Below the pieces are notes generated by a model that saw only the letters and a list, made by a program, of their open reading frames with translations, was not told the DNA's origin and did not search any database. Positions 37,872-46,313 of a DNA stretch of 64,000 bases are shown piece by piece (within the stretch, counting starts at the first letter, position 1; each line of letters begins with the position of its first letter). A program made the position numbers and the translations under genes. This stretch comes from Nonomuraea solani (GTDB lineage Bacteria; Actinomycetota; Actinomycetes; Streptosporangiales; Streptosporangiaceae), in NCBI RefSeq assembly GCF_900108335.1, contig NZ_FNVT01000002.1, positions 923,620-987,619 of the forward strand. Direction: 5' to 3'.

Positions 37872-38531
37872 GTGGCCGTGAACGAGCGATCCTTCAGCGA
37901 GTGGCTCAGGCGGCAGTGCGAACCCGAGTGGACGTCCGTGGTGACCCATCCGTTCGCCATGGCGATCAACCAGGGGGTGGCGGCCGACGACGACATGCGG
38001 CGCTACCTTGAGCAGGACTTCCAGTTCGTGGACTCCTTCACGGCCCTGCTCGGGGCGGCCGTGGCGAGTGCGGACACCTTCGAGGCGCGGGTGCCGTACG
38101 GCAAGTTCCTCGGGCAGGTGGCGACCACCGAGGAGAAGACGTACTTCCACCGGGCGCTGGCCGAGCTGGGCGGGCGGACCGAGGTGGAGCTGGAGCCGGT
38201 CACGGCGGCGTTCAAGGGCCTCATGGACGAGGTACGCGCGGCACAGGACTATCCGCTGATCGCCGCCGTGCTCTGTGTGGCCGAATGGTGCTATCTCGGC
38301 TGGGCCGAGCGGGCCACGGAGCCGCTCCCGGAGAGCTTCGTGCACCGGGAGTGGATCGAGCTGCACGAGGGCGCGGAGTTCCGCGCCTGGGTGGGTTTCC
38401 TGCGCGGCGAGCTCGACCGCCTGGGCTCTGGCCTCGATGAGGAGCGCCGGCAGGAGGTGCTGGGGGTGTTCCGGCGGGCGGTGGAGCTCGAACGGGCGTT
38501 CTTCGACATGGCCGTGGGGAAGCGGCGATGA
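37872..38531 (+). CDS. tenA: TenA-family protein
   Basis: 219 residues, all-helical TenA/THI-4 pattern: EWTSVVTHPFAMAINQG, then YLEQDFQFVDSFTALLGAAV, and the late AEWCYLGWAER and HREWIELHEGAEFRAW. TenA proteins release or salvage the thiamin pyrimidine (aminopyrimidine aminohydrolase) or related substrates. A cysteine lies in LCVAEWCYLG, but the Cys of classical TenA sits elsewhere, so it may be a TenA-E-like member. Start GTG 37872 (alternative 37878), with TTGGGG upstream. No other thiamin gene or TPP riboswitch is nearby. Confidence 0.82.
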   Translation: MAVNERSFSEWLRRQCEPEWTSVVTHPFAMAINQGVAADDDMRRYLEQDFQFVDSFTALLGAAVASADTFEARVPYGKFLGQVATTEEKTYFHRALAELGGRTEVELEPVTAAFKGLMDEVRAAQDYPLIAAVLCVAEWCYLGWAERATEPLPESFVHREWIELHEGAEFRAWVGFLRGELDRLGSGLDEERRQEVLGVFRRAVELERAFFDMAVGKRR

Positions 38532-38536
38532 GCACC

Positions 38537-38576
38537 GCACCGAGCTGACTGCACGAGCTAACCGCACGAGTTAACC
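38537..38576. repeat. 13-bp tandem repeats across the HAD gene stop
   Basis: GCACGAGCTAACC (38551-38563) and GCACGAGTTAACC (38564-38576) differ by one base; a more degenerate 14-base copy (38537-38550) precedes them. The last copy contains the TAA stop of the minus-strand HAD gene. Confidence 0.8.
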
Positions 38577-39149
38577 GAGGACGGCCGCCAGGTCCTGGAA
38601 TGACCGATAGTGGACGCCGGTCATTCCGAGCGATCTGGCGGCTTCCACGTTCTGCAGCCGGTCGTCGACGAACAGGCAGCGCTCGGGCGCGGCCCCGGCG
38701 CGCTCCGCCGCGATCTCGTAGATCCGCCGGTCCGGCTTGGCCACGCCGACCCGTGCGCTGCTGACCACGTCGTCGGCGAAGTAGGTGAGCCCCAGCAGGT
38801 CGAGGTGCTCCTCCAGCGTGTCCATGGCGTTGGTCACGAGGATCACGGGCACCTGCGCCTGTGCCCTGGCCAGCAGCGTCCTGACCTCCTCGTCGACCCA
38901 GAAGCGGATGGTCACGAACTCCGCCATGGCCTGGCGGACGCGCTCGTCCCCGCCCAGCGCCGCGATGATCGACTCCACCCACTGGGCCTCGCTGACCTGG
39001 CCGAGGGTCGCGGGCATGATCAGCTCGGGGTCGAAGGCCGTCTCCATCAGCGGCAGGCCGTAACGGGCCTCGATGTCGGCCTGGGCGGCGTGGTCGAAGT
39101 GGCGCAGCACGCCGTCAAGGTCACACAGAACCGCGTCAAAAGGGATCAC
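38571..39149 (-). CDS. HAD-family hydrolase
   Basis: 192 residues. Motif I LCDLDGVLRHFD with both Asp residues, motif II VILVTNAMD, motif III/IV AKPDRRIYEIA and CLFVDDRLQNVEAA. The sequence fits the HAD-IA phosphatase group; substrate unknown. Start GTG 39149. It converges on tenA, and a short repeat array fills the 39 bases between them. Confidence 0.88.
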   Translation of the reverse strand: MIPFDAVLCDLDGVLRHFDHAAQADIEARYGLPLMETAFDPELIMPATLGQVSEAQWVESIIAALGGDERVRQAMAEFVTIRFWVDEEVRTLLARAQAQVPVILVTNAMDTLEEHLDLLGLTYFADDVVSSARVGVAKPDRRIYEIAAERAGAAPERCLFVDDRLQNVEAARSLGMTGVHYRSFQDLAAVLG

Positions 39150-39249
39150 AGTCGACCATTGTGCCTCTTACGCGGGCCCGTCACAGGTGCTGAGGCGACC
39201 GGCGGCACTACCATCTCCGAGACAGGATTCGGCATCGGAACGGTAGGGC

Positions 39250-40068
39250 ATGAGCGATCACCGGCTGCCACGCGAGCTGTGCCAGCTGTTCGCCGACGGC
39301 GGCAGGGGACGGCGGCTGCCCGCCAGGCTGCCGCCCGGCGACGTGGTCTGGCCGGACCCCGGCTACACCGGGCAGGGTGAGGCGTCACGGCCGGCGTTCT
39401 GGATGAGCGACGAGGCGGTGACCGGCGCCGACTGGGCGCGGCTGCGCGAGTGGCACCCGGACAGCGGCCTGTGGCCGATCCTGCTGGACGAGTCGGCGCA
39501 GCCCTGGGCGGTCGGGCAGGTCGTGCCCGACGATCCCCGTCAGATCCACCACTTCACCGCCGAGGGGTTCATGGCCGAGGTGTGGCAGGAGTGGGTGGCG
39601 CAGATGCCACGGGAGGCGCTGGAGGAGCTGGAGCCGTACGGCGCGATCTGCCCGGGCCCGGCGGCGCCCGGCACGCTCAAGGCCACGCCGGGGGCGGTGG
39701 CCGACTGGCTGGCGGGCGAGCTGGCTCCCAGGGGGATGCTGCTCGGCCTGGTCGCCGCGGCCAGGAGCGCGGACGCGCTGGCGGTGATGGGCTGGCAGGG
39801 TGCGCTGCACCACAACGAGTGGATGGTGCCGATGGCGGCCGTGGTGCGCAGCTGGGAGGACCGGTTCGGCGCCCGCGTGGTGAGCATCGGCTTCAACACG
39901 CTGGAGCTGAGCGTGGCCGGGCCGCCCGTCGACCCTGAGCACGCGTTACACGTGGCGGCCGAGCACTGGGCGTTCTGCCCGGACAACGTGGTCCAGGGGC
40001 CCGGTGATCTCCAGGGGTACGCCGACCACATCATCGGCCGGCACTCCTGGTCCTTCTGGTGGGACTGA
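39250..40068 (+). CDS. DUF4253 domain-containing protein
   Basis: 272 residues. The C-terminal ~110 residues (NEWMVPMAAVVRSWEDRFGA, RVVSIGFNTLELSVA, ALHVAAEHWAFCPDNV) match DUF4253, an actinobacterial family of unknown function; the N-terminus carries GLWPILLDE, also usual in the family. No signal peptide or membrane span. GGTAGGGC precedes the ATG. It stands alone. Confidence 0.82.
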   Translation: MSDHRLPRELCQLFADGGRGRRLPARLPPGDVVWPDPGYTGQGEASRPAFWMSDEAVTGADWARLREWHPDSGLWPILLDESAQPWAVGQVVPDDPRQIHHFTAEGFMAEVWQEWVAQMPREALEELEPYGAICPGPAAPGTLKATPGAVADWLAGELAPRGMLLGLVAAARSADALAVMGWQGALHHNEWMVPMAAVVRSWEDRFGARVVSIGFNTLELSVAGPPVDPEHALHVAAEHWAFCPDNVVQGPGDLQGYADHIIGRHSWSFWWD

Positions 40069-40137
40069 GCCGATACGGCGGTGCCGCACAGGGGCCCGGC
40101 CGGTCGGCCGGCCGAACCCTCGGTGCGTCAGGCGGTG

Positions 40138-40971
40138 TCAGGGAATCCGGGCCACGGCGCCGTAGTTCCCCGACGCGCTGGGTTCGTCAACACAGGCGCT
40201 GTCCTGGCCGTTCGGCCGCCAGTCCGGAACCCACACCAGCCCCGGCTCCACCAGCACCAGGCCATCGAGCAACGCCTCAACCTCCTCCCGGGTGCGAATC
40301 GCGTGGCCGGGCAGCGTCATCGCCAGCAGATCGTGAATGGCGGGCAGCAGTTCCGGCGGAATGGCGTCGAACGTGGTCTGCAGCAGCGACAGGTAGCTCC
40401 GCTCAGGGACCACCTGCCGGATGCGCTTGATCACGTAGTGGAAGTACTCGTCGTCGTTCAGGCTGTGGGTCGCCAGCAGCAGCACGGCCATGGGCCGGTC
40501 CCAGTCGAGGAACGTCTGCAGGACCCGTCCGTCGAGGATGTCGTCGATCTCGCGTACGTCGCCCTCTACGACGCGTACGAGGTCGGTGACGGGCTCGATG
40601 GTCGCCCTGGCGCCGGCCAGCACCATCGGGTCGTTCTCCACGTAGACCACACGCGGCACCGAGGCGCCCAGAGCGCCCGCGGCGATGTCATGCAACTGTC
40701 TTCCAGCAGGTAGACCGCTCGGGACACCACTCCCGACGATCACGAACTGGTCCACTCCCTCGGTCGCCAGATGACGGACCACACGGCATAAATATTGGAG
40801 CACGGCCCGAGCGGCCGTCGTCGTGATGGGGGCGGCCTGGTCATAGCGACGCACGACCTCCCGGTCCGCCACGAAATTGTTCTTTCCACCCGCGGCGGCG
40901 TCGAGAATCCGGGTGATCCTTGCTTGGGTCATGTCCAGCTTCGCCAAGTTTCGGATGGCACGCTGACGCAT
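40138..40971 (-). CDS. DUF574-family SAM-dependent methyltransferase
   Basis: 277 residues. The family pattern is clear: opening ITRILDAAAGGKNNFVADRE, SAM-binding FVIVGSGVPSG and VVYVENDPMVLAGARA, and DWDRPMAVLLLATHSLNDDE. The DUF574 (Methyltransf_19) group is abundant in sporulating actinomycetes and often lies beside XRE/DUF5753 regulators, as here. Substrate not known. GGGG lies ~10 bases before ATG. An inverted repeat sits in its promoter region. Confidence 0.9.
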   Translation of the reverse strand: MRQRAIRNLAKLDMTQARITRILDAAAGGKNNFVADREVVRRYDQAAPITTTAARAVLQYLCRVVRHLATEGVDQFVIVGSGVPSGLPAGRQLHDIAAGALGASVPRVVYVENDPMVLAGARATIEPVTDLVRVVEGDVREIDDILDGRVLQTFLDWDRPMAVLLLATHSLNDDEYFHYVIKRIRQVVPERSYLSLLQTTFDAIPPELLPAIHDLLAMTLPGHAIRTREEVEALLDGLVLVEPGLVWVPDWRPNGQDSACVDEPSASGNYGAVARIP

Positions 40972-41086
40972 TGAGTGTTGCCCCTTTCCCCTCGCCCACT
41001 ATCTCGGGAAAAGCTGTCCTTTCGGACCCCACTCGATGACCCACAACATATGATCCTCGCCTCAGGGCGGAAGACAACCTGAAAAG

Positions 41087-41120
41087 CCATTGGATTTGGG
41101 TATATGTGCCTAACCAATGG
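41087..41120 (-). promoter_or_regulatory. Inverted repeat upstream of DUF574 gene
   Basis: CCATTGG-N20-CCAATGG, with a TATA-rich centre, lies 116-149 bases upstream of the methyltransferase start and immediately after the XRE regulator gene. Candidate operator or promoter region. Confidence 0.4.
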
Positions 41121-41154
41121 AACGAATAGACGATCTCCTCGTGGGTACCGCAGA

Positions 41155-42411
41155 TCATTTACCCAGCGAACGCGAAATGCGCTCACGATGGGAATTCAGC
41201 ACCTCGAAGGTCTCTTCGCGGGTCGACGTGGTCACCGACAACTTCGTGAAAGCCTGGTGGTACGCCTCCACCACGGCCATCTCGGTGAGCAGCTCGTCGG
41301 ACTCGATGCCGTGGGCGCACGCGATGTCGGGCTCGAACGCCTCGGCGAAGCGCCAGATCGTGAACGGGCCGGTGCGCGGCACGTAGGCGGGGTCGTCCAT
41401 CGGCACCACGTGCAGCGAGACGCTGGGCCGCTTGGCGTGCTCGATGAGCAGGTCGATCTGGCGGAGCTGGGCGTGCGGCCCGGCGATCGAGCGCGTCAGG
41501 ACACTCTCGTCGATCACGGCCCACAGCACCACTCCGCCGTCGCGGCCGACGGCCTCCTGCCGGGCCAGCACCAGGGCGAGCGCCTCCGCCACCGTGGACT
41601 GCCCGAGGATCGCGGGACCGGCCACCGCGAGGGCGGCCCTGGCGTATTCCTCGCTCTGCAGCAGCGGCGGGACGAACTGGCCGTGGTAGGTGCGGATGAC
41701 GGTGGCGCGCTGCTCCAGGGCGTAGGAGGTGGCCAGCCAGACGGGCACCGACTGCGCGTCGTACCAGGCGGCCTCGCGCTCGCCCCTGGCCAGCGACAGC
41801 ACGTATTCGCGGATGGGCGGGGCGCCGACGCCGTAGACGGTCAGCAGGCGCTCGACCGTGATGGGCGCGGGGGCGAGCCGGCCCTCCTCTATGGCCGGGA
41901 TCGCGGCGGCTCCTCTGCCGAGCGCCGTCTCGACCTGTTCGACGGAGAGCTGGGCGGCCAGGCGCAGGCCGGACAGGCGCTTGCCGAGCGCCCGGCGCTG
42001 CGGGCCGCTCAGCGGCGCGACCGCCTCCGGGATGTCGGAGGTGGGCTCGGGCTCCTCGGGCAGGCCCTCGGCCTTGCGGGCCAGCTCGACCACGCCGCGC
42101 AGGACGGCCAGCGAGCCCTCCGAAAGGCCGGAGGCGGACAGGCCGATGGTGGCCGCACGGAGCTGGAGGTCCTCCACCGCGCCCGACTCCAGGTAGTCGT
42201 CGCCGACCAGCCAGCCGACGCTCACCTGAAGACAGGTGGCCAGGGCTCTGAGCACCTGGAGGGTCGGGTTGGTCTGCTTGCCGGTGCGGAGCTGGCTGAC
42301 GTAGGCACGGGTGATGGGGATGCCCGCCTCCGTCAGGGCGGAGGCGACCTGAGCGCCGGTGAAGCCGCGCTTGGTCAGCGCGAGATCGAGCCGTTCGGCG
42401 AAGTTCGCCAC
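41155..42411 (-). CDS. XRE-family regulator with DUF5753 domain
   Basis: 418 residues. N-terminal Cro/CI helix-turn-helix (GAQVASALTEAGIPITRAYVSQLRTGKQ), a second helix-turn-helix-like region around LGKRLSGLRLAAQLSVEQVE, and the C-terminal DUF5753 domain (VPPLLQSEEYARAALA ... SLHVVPMDDPAY). Such proteins pair with small or developmental genes in Streptomyces (WhiJ/AbaA type). GTG 42411 has AGGAGG upstream. It faces an uncharacterised operon across ~220 bases containing a palindrome; two tandem HTH regions are unusual for the family. Confidence 0.88.
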   Translation of the reverse strand: MANFAERLDLALTKRGFTGAQVASALTEAGIPITRAYVSQLRTGKQTNPTLQVLRALATCLQVSVGWLVGDDYLESGAVEDLQLRAATIGLSASGLSEGSLAVLRGVVELARKAEGLPEEPEPTSDIPEAVAPLSGPQRRALGKRLSGLRLAAQLSVEQVETALGRGAAAIPAIEEGRLAPAPITVERLLTVYGVGAPPIREYVLSLARGEREAAWYDAQSVPVWLATSYALEQRATVIRTYHGQFVPPLLQSEEYARAALAVAGPAILGQSTVAEALALVLARQEAVGRDGGVVLWAVIDESVLTRSIAGPHAQLRQIDLLIEHAKRPSVSLHVVPMDDPAYVPRTGPFTIWRFAEAFEPDIACAHGIESDELLTEMAVVEAYHQAFTKLSVTTSTREETFEVLNSHRERISRSLGK

Positions 42412-42521
42412 GGCACACCTCCTACCGCCCGTGAACTTTTCCAGCGTAAGGGACGCGGAGCGCAGTGTCCCCTGCCATGCGGGCAAGCTCTGCGACGCGG
42501 GCAGGTATCAACTTATGCGCA

Positions 42522-42536
42522 AACTGTCAGTTGACA
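42522..42536. promoter_or_regulatory. Palindrome overlapping a -35-like TTGACA
   Basis: AACTGTCAGTT (42522-42532) is an 11-base palindrome whose end overlaps TTGACA (42531-42536), about 100 bases before the first gene of the plus-strand operon. No convincing -10 box is seen 17-18 bases on. It is a reasonable target for the divergent XRE regulator. Confidence 0.4.
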
Positions 42537-42633
42537 TAGTAGCGCTCGTAAGCGGACTATCGGAGCGCGTGGTAAGTGAGGCTTAACAGCACCAGGGTTC
42601 TGGGAAGTTCCCCGGGCGAGGAGGTGGCCGAGC

Positions 42634-43356
42634 GTGACCATGGATTCCCCGGGCGGTTCCTGGTTCCTGGAAGATCCGGCCTCCACCGGCCAGGAACAGG
42701 TCGTCCAACGCATCTGCGCACGTGTGGCGGGGCCGGACATCGGCGCCGGAGTGCACGTCGCGAGCCTGCCGCTGGGCGGACTCCAGGTCTGGCTGGACGA
42801 ATCCCGCCACCGTTGGCGCTTCTATCACCGGATGGCCCGCGAGCTGCGGCTGTCCGGCTGGCACACGGAGACGGGGCCCGATCGGCTGCTGTTGCTCGGG
42901 TGGAGTGCGGTCTGCCTGAGCCACCGCGCGAGAATGCTGGCCGCGGCCCTGACGGGGCGGCTGGCCGACTTCGACAAGACGGCGTTCATGGCCGTCATGA
43001 TCGCCACCCGGCTGCGTCACGAGGGGTTCCCGGGCGAGGAACTTCCGGCCGAGGTGGTCGCTCGCTGCGGCGACGCGCTGCGCTGGCCCGCCCGGCTGGC
43101 CGATCTCGACGGCCTCGAACGCAGGTCGTCGCTGGAGCCGCTGAGGCTCAGACTGGCCCAGGTGGCCGGGCTGGAGGCCAAGGTGAGCCGTCGCTGCGGC
43201 GAGCACCTGACGCTCGCCTCGAAGGTCGCGCGCACGGTGGCCGGCGGTGCGATGCCGCCCCGCCGGCACACGACGACACCGCGCACGGGCCTGACGGAAC
43301 GCATGGTCTGTGTGAGTGTGCCCAATCTGACCCTGAGCGCGGTGAAGGCGCGATGA
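42634..43356 (+). CDS. Uncharacterised protein, first gene of operon
   Basis: 240 residues, no signal peptide or membrane span; rich in Leu, Arg and Ala, probably helical. I recognise no family. Features include GWSAVCLSHRARMLAAALTG and the repeated GEELPAEVVARCGDALRWPARL. GTG 42634 has GAGGAGG 8 bases upstream (ATG 42640 is an alternative). It faces the XRE/DUF5753 regulator and overlaps the next gene by 4 bp, so it is expressed as part of an operon likely under that regulator. Confidence 0.65.
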   Translation: MTMDSPGGSWFLEDPASTGQEQVVQRICARVAGPDIGAGVHVASLPLGGLQVWLDESRHRWRFYHRMARELRLSGWHTETGPDRLLLLGWSAVCLSHRARMLAAALTGRLADFDKTAFMAVMIATRLRHEGFPGEELPAEVVARCGDALRWPARLADLDGLERRSSLEPLRLRLAQVAGLEAKVSRRCGEHLTLASKVARTVAGGAMPPRRHTTTPRTGLTERMVCVSVPNLTLSAVKAR

Positions 43357-44114
43357 CGCCGACGCCCCCGCGCGGACACCGGGCCGGACGGGCACCGGTG
43401 TCAGCCGAGCCTTCCGGCCGGCCGGACCCTTCCCGGTCCGGTCCGGCCACCGGCCGTCCGGGCGCGACCGCGGTCATCACGGCCGCGTCCCGGCAGGACC
43501 GGAGGGGAAGGCGGCCGGCGCGGGACCACGGCGTCACGAGCACGAGCACAAGCCCAAGGACGATCGCGTCCGCGCCGCCTCTGTGCGCGGGCGCCGGAAT
43601 GCTGGCGCTGCCACCCGGCGGCGGGAGGAGGCCGGCCGAGTACGGCCGGCCCGGCCCGTCCGCCAGGTGTGCGGGACAGGTGGTAGCGCTGTTAGCGCTG
43701 GCCCCAGCGCTTCCTCACCCCCTCAGCACCGTGCGGCACGTGCCCGACCTAGTCGGCGCGGTGCTGTTGACCAGCGCGGTAGCGGCTGGCGTGCTGGTCA
43801 TCTCGAGAGGTAGCGGCTGGGGCTGGCTTGACTTCGGCGGAGGTCGCGCCATCGGCGCAGGGACGACATCGGGCGGGACGATCGGCGTCATGGGCGTCAC
43901 GGCACCGACCGACCGGCCACTCCCCCAGGGGAGCGCCACCGTAGCGGTGGCCGTACCCCTGGCCGCCGTCTTGCTCGCCGCCACGGCGCTGGTGCGGGTC
44001 GCCGGGGCGTCGGGACGTGAGATCGGACCTCCGGTCTCAGCGCGCGGCGGAAGAGGGGCCGGCGATGTTCCGCCGGCCCCTCGCCGGGCCGCGCGGCGTC
44101 CACCACCCGGATAG
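43353..44114 (+). CDS. Putative membrane protein with disordered N-terminus
   Basis: 253 residues; starts with ATG inside the ATGA overlap of the preceding gene. About 70 residues of Arg/Pro/Gly-rich sequence come first, then hydrophobic stretches (around CAGQVVALLALAPALPHPL, DLVGAVLLTSAVAAGVLVIS and VAVAVPLAAVLLAATALVRV) that could be three membrane spans. No family recognised. The overlap and codon use favour a real gene, but the low-complexity start keeps confidence moderate. Confidence 0.5.
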   Translation: MTPTPPRGHRAGRAPVSAEPSGRPDPSRSGPATGRPGATAVITAASRQDRRGRRPARDHGVTSTSTSPRTIASAPPLCAGAGMLALPPGGGRRPAEYGRPGPSARCAGQVVALLALAPALPHPLSTVRHVPDLVGAVLLTSAVAAGVLVISRGSGWGWLDFGGGRAIGAGTTSGGTIGVMGVTAPTDRPLPQGSATVAVAVPLAAVLLAATALVRVAGASGREIGPPVSARGGRGAGDVPPAPRRAARRPPPG

Positions 44115-44143
44115 ATAGCCCGAACAGATAGCAGGGAGCGATC

Positions 44144-44317
44144 ATGCTCACGGACGAGATGCGCAGGTCACGACCACACGAGGTGCACGCGCGCGGCGTA
44201 CGTTCCGAGGACCGGGACGAGATCCGGGAACCGGGGCGCACCGTGCATCGGCTGCGCCGCATCCGCAAGGTACAGGGCATCACCGGCCAAGCTCCGCCGC
44301 GGTATCGCGCGTCCTGA
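44144..44317 (+). CDS. Small basic protein
   Basis: 57 residues, highly charged (MLTDEMRRSRPHEVHARGVR...), with no membrane span. A ribosome site AGGGAGCGATC precedes the ATG. It fits between the membrane protein and the racemase-like gene with gaps of about 30 bases on each side, as expected within an operon. Function unknown; judged real from its ribosome site and placement only. Confidence 0.45.
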   Translation: MLTDEMRRSRPHEVHARGVRSEDRDEIREPGRTVHRLRRIRKVQGITGQAPPRYRAS

Positions 44318-44348
44318 CTCCCGTCCGTCCCTCGCAGGAGGAAACCAT

Positions 44349-45107
44349 GTGCACCGTCCGGGGCACACAGTGAGCCGCGGCAGGGTCGGCGTGATCGTGG
44401 CGCCCGCGAACCCGTCGGCGGAGCCGGAGCTGACCCGGCTGCTCGGGTCGCGCGCCGACATGCACGTCACCCGCTTCCCGGTACGCCCGGGGCTGTCCCT
44501 GGCCGACCGGCTGGAGGGCTACAACAGGGACCTGCCCGCCCTGGCGGGCGCGTTCGGCGGCCTGCGGCTGGACGCGATGGTCGCCGCCTGCAGCGAGCCG
44601 CGCTACCTGCTCGGCCCCGACGAGGACCGCGACCAGTGCGCCGAGCTGGCGGCCGCGACCGGGGTGCCGTTCGCCTCGGCCACGCTGGCCACGCGCGAGG
44701 CGATGGACCACGTCATGGTGAGCGACATCGTGCTGATCTCGCCGTACCAGCCGTGGGTGACGGAGCTGGCGGAGCGGTTCTGGAAGTCGTCCGGCATGAA
44801 CGTCACCCAGGTCGTGCAGGTACGCGCCCACGACGGCTACTCCCCCTACGGCGTCACCCCGGCCGAGCTGGTCAGCCAGGTCGAGCTGGCGGAGCCGCCG
44901 GCGGACGCGGTGCTGCTGTTCACCGGCACCGGACTGGCCACACTGCCCGTCCTGGGCCCTCTCAGCGCCGGAAACGACCGCGTCCTGCTCACCTCCAACC
45001 TCTGCACGGCCTGGTGGGCCCTGTCCAGGGCCGTCGGCCGGCACGTGACGCTGAGCCGGGTGCCCTACCGCCGCCCCATGGCGGCGCGAGGGGAGCGCTC
45101 GGCATGA
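44349..45107 (+). CDS. Asp/Glu racemase superfamily enzyme (maleate isomerase/arylmalonate decarboxylase-like)
   Basis: 252 residues from GTG 44349. RVGVIVAPANPSAEPELTRL is the family opening; the two active-site cysteine regions are VAACSEPRYLLG and SNLCTAWWALSRA. Enzymes of this branch isomerise maleate, racemise hydantoins or decarboxylate arylmalonates, using two Cys for acid/base chemistry. An ideal AGGAGG serves either GTG 44349 or a short out-of-frame ATG at 44347; a coupled GTG at 44370 would give a start closer to the family. It overlaps the monooxygenase gene by 4 bp. Confidence 0.82.
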   Translation: MHRPGHTVSRGRVGVIVAPANPSAEPELTRLLGSRADMHVTRFPVRPGLSLADRLEGYNRDLPALAGAFGGLRLDAMVAACSEPRYLLGPDEDRDQCAELAAATGVPFASATLATREAMDHVMVSDIVLISPYQPWVTELAERFWKSSGMNVTQVVQVRAHDGYSPYGVTPAELVSQVELAEPPADAVLLFTGTGLATLPVLGPLSAGNDRVLLTSNLCTAWWALSRAVGRHVTLSRVPYRRPMAARGERSA

Positions 45108-46279
45108 ACGGCGTCATCGTGGTCGGAGCGGGACCCGCGGGCCTGACCGCGGCGCTCTCGCTGGCCAGAGCCGGGATCCCGGTCACGGTGCTGGAGCGCG
45201 AGAACGAGCTCAACCGGCAGCCGCGGGCCTGCACCTTCCACCCCGCCACGCTGGACCTGCTGGCCGACCTCGGGGTGGCCGCCCAACTCGTGGCCAAGGG
45301 CCGGGTCGTGGACCGGGTGCAGTGGCGCGACCGGTCCGGGATCGTGCTGGCCGAGATGGGCATGAACCGGCTCGACGGCCTGACCAAGCATCCCTTCAGG
45401 ATCCACGCCGACCAGGCCGCGCTGACCCCGCTGCTGCTCGCCGCCCTGAACGTCTACCCGGACGTGGACGTGCGGTTCGGCACCCACGTGGACGGCGTGG
45501 TGGAGGGCGGCACAGGGATCCGGGTCCGCGTCGGCCACACCTGGACGCGGGCCCGGTACATGATCGCCGCCGACGGCGGCAACAGCACCGTACGCGGCTC
45601 GCTCGGGCTGCCGTTCCCCAGGTCCGGCTATCCGACGCAGGCGTTGCGGGTGTTCAGCGACTCTCCGCTGGACCGGCTGCTGCCGAGCCTGGCGCCGCTG
45701 ACGTACGTACGGGACGTGCAGCAGTCGTGCACCCTGATCGCGCTGCCCGACCACTGGCGGATCATCTTCAAGATCCCCTGCGACACGCACGAGCCGCTGT
45801 CCCCGTCGAACCTGTCACTGCTGGTCCGCCGGGCTTTACCGGGGGCCGGTGAACCCATCCACGTGACCGGGGCCGACCGGTTCGGGTTGTCGAGGGGGGT
45901 GCTGACGTCGTACCGGTGCGGGCGGGTGCTGTTCGTGGGCGACGCGGCGCACCTGACCTCCACGGTCGGCGGGCTCAACATGAACGCGGGCATCCACGAC
46001 GCCGCCGAGGTCGGCCAGGTGATCGCGGCCGTGGTCGGCGGCTACACCGCGCCCGCCGCGCTGGAGGCGTGGGCCTGGCGGCGGCGCTCGGTGCTGCTGC
46101 ACCGGGTGGTGCCGCGCGGCGAGACCCGGCCGGCGGGGGTGCGGGAGCGCGACAGTGCCCGGCTCGCGGCGGCCATGGCCGGGCTGCGGGCGATCGCCGG
46201 CGACCCCGACGCGACGCGCGCGTACCTGGCGCAGGCGTCGCTGCTCGACACCGTACCGAAGCCCGTGGGGAGGACCTGA
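45104..46279 (+). CDS. FAD-dependent monooxygenase (group A)
   Basis: 391 residues. Dinucleotide-binding VVGAGPAGLTAALSLARAG, an Arg-containing HPATLDLLADLG region, AADGGNSTVRGSLGL (DG motif) and RVLFVGDAAHLTSTVGG (GD motif) identify a PHBH-fold aromatic hydroxylase. It would hydroxylate a phenolic or polyketide substrate with NAD(P)H and oxygen. ATGA overlap with the racemase-like gene indicates a two-step conversion of related substrates, by inference. The last gene of the uncharacterised operon. Confidence 0.9.
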   Translation: MNGVIVVGAGPAGLTAALSLARAGIPVTVLERENELNRQPRACTFHPATLDLLADLGVAAQLVAKGRVVDRVQWRDRSGIVLAEMGMNRLDGLTKHPFRIHADQAALTPLLLAALNVYPDVDVRFGTHVDGVVEGGTGIRVRVGHTWTRARYMIAADGGNSTVRGSLGLPFPRSGYPTQALRVFSDSPLDRLLPSLAPLTYVRDVQQSCTLIALPDHWRIIFKIPCDTHEPLSPSNLSLLVRRALPGAGEPIHVTGADRFGLSRGVLTSYRCGRVLFVGDAAHLTSTVGGLNMNAGIHDAAEVGQVIAAVVGGYTAPAALEAWAWRRRSVLLHRVVPRGETRPAGVRERDSARLAAAMAGLRAIAGDPDATRAYLAQASLLDTVPKPVGRT

Positions 46280-46313
46280 ACGTCCGCGTACCGATTGGAG
46301 GAGGTGACACCGG

